From the NCBI GenBank assembly GCA_012719335.1, contig JAAYAO010000342.1, positions 1 through 9,924 of the forward strand: DNA of 9,924 bases. The letters run 5' to 3'. Under the pieces are notes generated by a model. It was not told the DNA's origin, made no database searches, and saw only the letters and a program-made list of their open reading frames with translations. The position numbers and the translations under genes were made by a program. The stretch is from Propionibacterium sp. (GTDB taxonomy: Bacteria > Actinomycetota > Actinomycetes > Propionibacteriales > Propionibacteriaceae). Below are positions 7,449 through 9,924 of this stretch, in pieces (position 1 is the stretch's first letter; the number at the start of each line of letters is the position of its first letter).

Positions 7449-9343
7449 TGGGAATTCTGACCGACACCCCCGTCACCGCGGCCGATGCCGCGGTCGGGGC
7501 CCCGCCGCTGCTCGCGGAGTTCGCCGAGGCCGGGGTGCTGGAACACGCCGACATCCGGGTCGCGATGCGCTTCGGGCAGTTGCTGGGTGAGGTGGCCGAG
7601 CCGATGCTGCTGGCGCTGGCGCTGACCGTCCGGGCCCTGCGGCAGGGGTCGGTGTGCCTGGACCTGTTGACCGTGGCGGCCACCCCGCTGGACCTGCGGG
7701 AGGGGTTCACCGGTACCGATCTGCCCTGGCCCGAACCGACCGGGTGGCTGGCCGACATCGAAGCCTCACCGCTGACCACCCTCGGCCCGGACGCCGACGA
7801 GGGGCCACGGCCGTTGCGGCTGGTGGACGGGCTGCTGTACCTGGAACGGTACTGGTTGCAGGAGGAGGAGATCCGGCGTCGGCTGGTGGCCTACCGCAAC
7901 GCCGCTCCCCCGGCACTGGACGAGGAGCGGCTGGCCGAGGGGGCGGCTGCGTTGTTCGACCGGGAAGGGTTGAAGCCCGACGAGGCCGACCGTCAACAGG
8001 TGGCGGCGATTCTCAGCAACGCCGACTGGTTGACCGTGATCGCCGGTGGCCCGGGCACCGGTAAGACCAGCACCGTGGCAAAACTGCTCGCCCTGATGTT
8101 CGCCCAGGCCGAGGAACCACCCCGGGTGGCGTTGGCGGCACCGACCGGCAAGGCCGCGGCCCGGTTGTCGGAGGCGGTGGCCGCCTCGGTGGCGAAGCTG
8201 CCCGAGCCCTGGCGGAGCTTGGTACCGCCGTTGCGGGCCGGCACCCTGCACAGCCTGCTGCAGATCTGGGGGTCGCTCAAACCGGCCCGGCGCAACGAAA
8301 CCAACCCGCTGCCCCACGACGTGGTGATCGTCGACGAAACCTCGATGATGTCGCTGTCGCTGACCGACACCCTACTGCGGGCGGTGCGGCCACCGGCGGC
8401 CGACGGCAGCGGCACCCGCCTGGTGTTGATCGGGGATCCGAACCAGTTGACCTCGGTGGAGGCCGGGGCGGTGCTGGCCGACATCTGCGCCGCCGAACGG
8501 GCCGACTCGGCCCGGTTGACCGGCGTACTGGAACGCGTCGCCCCACGGGAGGCGGCCCTGTTCGGGCCGGTGTCGGGTCAGGTGGTCGAGCTGACCCACA
8601 CCTGGCGGTTCCGGGGCCGGTTGCATCAGGTGGCCGAGGCAATCCGGGTGTCGGACGCGGATCGGGTGGTCGACCTGTTGACCGCCCCGGTGCTGGATCC
8701 GGGCACCGACAACGCCCGGCTGATCGACCTCGATGTCACCACCGCCACCCCGGCCGAGGTGCACGACCATGTGGTTGCCGCCGGACGGGCCCTGCGCACC
8801 GCCGCCGAGGCCGGTGACGCCGCCGGGGCCCTGTCGGCCCTGGAGGAGTACCGGCTGCTGTGCGCGCACCGGCACGGCCCCTTCGGGGTCAGCAGGTGGG
8901 GCCGGGAGATCGAGGGCTGGCTGGGCATTCGTCCCACCGACGGGGAGTGGTATCTGGGGCGTCCGGTGATGGTGACCCGCAACGATCGCGACTTCGGCCT
9001 GTTCAACGGTGACACCGGGGTGGTGATCGACACCGGGGACGGCCCCCGGGTGGTTTTCGAGGAGGACGGCACCCGCTGGGCGCCCGCCCTGTTGGACGGC
9101 CTGGTCACGGTGCATGCGATGACCATTCACAAGGCTCAGGGCTCCCAGTTCGGCCGGGTCGCGGTCGTGCTGCCCCCGGCGGATTCCCCGCTGCTGACCA
9201 AGGAGTTGCTCTACACCGCCGTCACCCGCGCCAAGCACGGCGTGGATGTGATCGGCACCGCCGATGCGGTACGGCTCGCCGTCGGACGACCCGCCAACCG
9301 GGCCAGTGGACTGCGGCCGCGGCTGCGGGAGAACCGCGGCTGA
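7448..9343 (+). CDS. recD: RecBCD (exonuclease V) subunit RecD, 5'-3' helicase
   Basis: RecD is the 5'-3' SF1B motor that runs on the strand opposite to RecB and makes RecBCD fast and processive. It is 631 aa, slightly longer than E. coli RecD (608). Residues 1 to about 150 form the small helical N-terminal domain that docks on RecC. Motor motifs follow: Walker A GGPGTGKT at 200-207, a TGKAAARLSEA block, motif II VDETSMM starting at 295, motif III GDPNQL at 329-334, motif IV region LTHTWRF at 382-388, motif V TIHKAQGS at 559-566, and motif VI YTAVTRAK at 589-596. No motif is missing. The ATG at 7448 overlaps the recB TGA by one base and has GGAGG 6 bases upstream; a GTG one codon earlier is the alternative. 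As last gene of the operon it ends within a GC-rich hairpin (9334-9353). The gene order recC-recB-recD is the one I recall for mycobacteria. Confidence 0.97.
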   Translation: MGILTDTPVTAADAAVGAPPLLAEFAEAGVLEHADIRVAMRFGQLLGEVAEPMLLALALTVRALRQGSVCLDLLTVAATPLDLREGFTGTDLPWPEPTGWLADIEASPLTTLGPDADEGPRPLRLVDGLLYLERYWLQEEEIRRRLVAYRNAAPPALDEERLAEGAAALFDREGLKPDEADRQQVAAILSNADWLTVIAGGPGTGKTSTVAKLLALMFAQAEEPPRVALAAPTGKAAARLSEAVAASVAKLPEPWRSLVPPLRAGTLHSLLQIWGSLKPARRNETNPLPHDVVIVDETSMMSLSLTDTLLRAVRPPAADGSGTRLVLIGDPNQLTSVEAGAVLADICAAERADSARLTGVLERVAPREAALFGPVSGQVVELTHTWRFRGRLHQVAEAIRVSDADRVVDLLTAPVLDPGTDNARLIDLDVTTATPAEVHDHVVAAGRALRTAAEAGDAAGALSALEEYRLLCAHRHGPFGVSRWGREIEGWLGIRPTDGEWYLGRPVMVTRNDRDFGLFNGDTGVVIDTGDGPRVVFEEDGTRWAPALLDGLVTVHAMTIHKAQGSQFGRVAVVLPPADSPLLTKELLYTAVTRAKHGVDVIGTADAVRLAVGRPANRASGLRPRLRENRG

Positions 9344-9353
9344 ACCGCCGCGG
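9334..9353 (+). terminator. GC hairpin across the recD stop codon
   Basis: CCGCGGC (9334-9340) and GCCGCGG (9347-9353) form a perfect 7-bp stem with a 6-base loop containing the recD TGA. No T-run follows (ACACGACGAAAAG), so this is not a classical intrinsic terminator, though high-GC actinobacteria often lack strong T-tracts. It may mark or protect the 3' end of the recBCD mRNA, or be chance in very GC-rich sequence. Confidence 0.35.
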
Positions 9354-9401
9354 ACACGACGAAAAGTAGGGCGCCGGGCTGGGAGCGCCTGTCGGCGCGA
9401 G

Positions 9402-9416
9402 GCCGCTCGTGGCGGC
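9402..9416. terminator. Short GC hairpin downstream of recD (weak terminator candidate)
   Basis: GCCGC (9402-9406) pairs with GCGGC (9412-9416) around a 5-base loop and is followed by TAAAGTTGG. It lies 59 bp beyond the recD stop. The stem is short and the T-tract is essentially absent, so a role in ending recBCD transcription is only a possibility. Confidence 0.25.
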
Positions 9417-9525
9417 TAAAGTTGGAGCCCGGGGCTACCGCAACCCGACGCACCCCCGAGCGTACGCGATCGACCCGGCGGACCCAAATGAAGCCCTCCG
9501 ACAACTACCTGCCATGGACGAACGG

Positions 9526-9634
9526 CTGGTTTCACTTCGACGGAGCTCAGAACACGCGACACGGGCCTACGGCCCGGCTCAACGCCGCGATGGGCCGTCG
9601 GTTGAGCAGGCGCGAAGCGCCGTGTCGAAACCAG
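9526..9634. repeat. Nested extragenic inverted repeat: two head-to-head GGTTTCGAC...GCTCAACC units
   Basis: The outer arms CTGGTTTC (9526-9533) and GAAACCAG (9627-9634) pair perfectly over 8 bp. Inside, CGACACGG (9557-9564) pairs with CCGTGTCG (9620-9627), and GCTCAAC (9577-9583) pairs with GTTGAGC (9601-9607). Two local hairpins are also present: CGGGCC-TAC-GGCCCG (9562-9576) and GGCGC-GAA-GCGCC (9609-9621). On the minus strand the right unit reads GGTTTCGACA, a hairpin, then GCTCAACC; the left unit is a diverged + strand version with four extra bases (ACTT). Units of this style are, as I recall, scattered between genes in many actinobacteria. It sits between convergent genes, the usual place for REP-like elements, and could also act as a two-way transcription block. 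Confidence 0.75.
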
Positions 9635-9657
9635 GCCCAACACGTGTCGGCGGGATC

Positions 9658-9674
9658 TCACTCGAGCCGAGTGA
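9658..9674 (-). terminator. Hairpin downstream of the convergent partial gene
   Basis: TCACTCG (9658-9664) and CGAGTGA (9668-9674) form a perfect 7-bp stem with a 3-base loop, 22 bases beyond the minus-strand stop codon at 9697-9699. That position suits a terminator or mRNA 3'-end structure for the minus-strand gene. No T-run follows on that strand, so the call is tentative. Confidence 0.4.
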
Positions 9675-9696
9675 CCGCGACGCCCCAACAGGTGGG

Positions 9697-9924
9697 CTAT
9701 TCGAGGGAGTCGGTGCGCCAGAGTTTGGCGCAAACGGCGAGGTCGTTGGCGAGGCGTTGCAGGCGGCCGGCGTTGCCGAGGTCGTCGGAGTCGCGGGCGA
9801 GGTCGGCGCGTCCGGACACCACCACGTGGCAGAAGGCCGAGGCGCGCTCCAGGGCCATCGCGAAATCACCGGTGAACGCCCCGCGCAGGATGTCGTCGGC
9901 GACCCGGCGCACCTCGTCGGGGCC
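9697..9924 (-). CDS. 3' end of an unidentified gene on the minus strand (partial)
   Basis: Seventy-five codons are open from the window edge to a TAG (CTA at 9697-9699). The frame begins GPDEVRRVADD and ends AVCAKLWRTDSLE. Codon third positions are almost all G or C, and the amino acid mix is that of a folded soluble protein: alternating Ala/Leu with Arg and Asp suggests helices, and there is no membrane segment. The three other open frames over this DNA give Arg/Ser/Pro-rich or otherwise improbable proteins. I do not recognise the family. The gene converges on recD, so it belongs to a different transcription unit and need not relate to recombination. Confidence 0.6.
   Translation of the reverse strand, partial: GPDEVRRVADDILRGAFTGDFAMALERASAFCHVVVSGRADLARDSDDLGNAGRLQRLANDLAVCAKLWRTDSLE

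Larger units (their letters stand above)
9344..9696. other. 353-bp convergent intergenic region rich in hairpins
   Basis: This lies between recD (+) and the partial minus-strand gene, so both neighbours end here. I see no convincing gene. A + strand frame from ATG 9488 is open to the window edge, but it runs through the inverted repeat and then antisense to the partial gene. The region holds a 5-bp hairpin at 9402-9416, the nested inverted repeat at 9526-9634 and a 7-bp hairpin at 9658-9674. The remaining DNA (about 9417-9525) shows nothing I can name. Confidence 0.6.

Noticed and set aside
7819..7889. Two copies of the E. coli Chi octamer GCTGGTGG (7819-7826 and 7882-7889) inside recD.
   Set aside because: Both encode Leu-Val codons typical of this GC-rich gene, and the E. 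coli Chi sequence is not expected to be recognised by an actinobacterial RecBCD.
9526..9634. A tRNA or integron attC site suggested by the cloverleaf-like fold.
   Set aside because: There is no tRNA acceptor/T-loop pattern or CCA context, and no integrase or attC-type core sites. Two opposed extragenic repeat units explain the symmetry.
9488..9924. A + strand frame from ATG 9488 (begins MKPSDNYLPWTNGWFHFDG) open to the window edge.
   Set aside because: It runs through the inverted repeat and then antisense to the partial minus-strand gene, where it becomes Arg/Ser-rich. There is no good ribosome site. The first residues could be a relic of a gene, but I cannot support it.

Overview
The window is very GC-rich with G/C-dominated third codon positions. 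Its RecC resembles, from memory, the mycobacterial-type protein over long blocks. This points to a high-GC actinobacterium (Actinomycetota); I cannot name the genus from this sequence. About 8.5 kb of the 9.9 kb is one operon, recC-recB-recD (865-9343, + strand), encoding a complete RecBCD exonuclease V. The genes are translationally coupled: the recB ATG overlaps the recC stop (ATGA), and the recD ATG overlaps the recB stop (TGATG). RecC is the Chi-scanning, helicase-dead subunit. RecB is an SF1A 3'-5' helicase with a C-terminal nuclease. RecD is an SF1B 5'-3' helicase. All expected helicase motifs and the RecB nuclease residues are readable, so the complex should be active.

Left flank (1-864): the last 20 codons of an unidentified + strand gene, then about 800 bases without a convincing gene. 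This gap holds three copies of a 75-bp imperfect palindrome (282-356, 474-548, 655-729), 68-70 of 75 identical pairwise. Each is centred exactly on GCCAT-A-ATGGC and ended by TGACTGAA/TTCAGTCA-like arms. Just upstream of recC is a sequence close to the DNA-damage promoter consensus of mycobacteria (RecA-NDp/PafBC type, TTGTCRGTG-N8-TANNNT). It is spaced so that transcription would start on or next to the recC ATG, giving a leaderless mRNA. This would make recBCD damage-inducible, but the match has two deviations from consensus.

Right flank (9344-9924): a 353-bp gap between recD and a convergent partial gene of unknown function (minus strand, 9697 to the window edge). The gap contains a GC hairpin across the recD stop, a smaller hairpin, and a 109-bp nested inverted repeat (9526-9634). 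That repeat is built from two oppositely oriented GGTTTCGAC...GCTCAACC units, a style of extragenic repeat I recall from actinobacterial genomes. A last 7-bp hairpin lies 23 bp beyond the stop of the convergent gene.

The protein-coding content is a known system. The unexplained material is the palindromic DNA on either side of it, chiefly the three-copy element upstream of recC.
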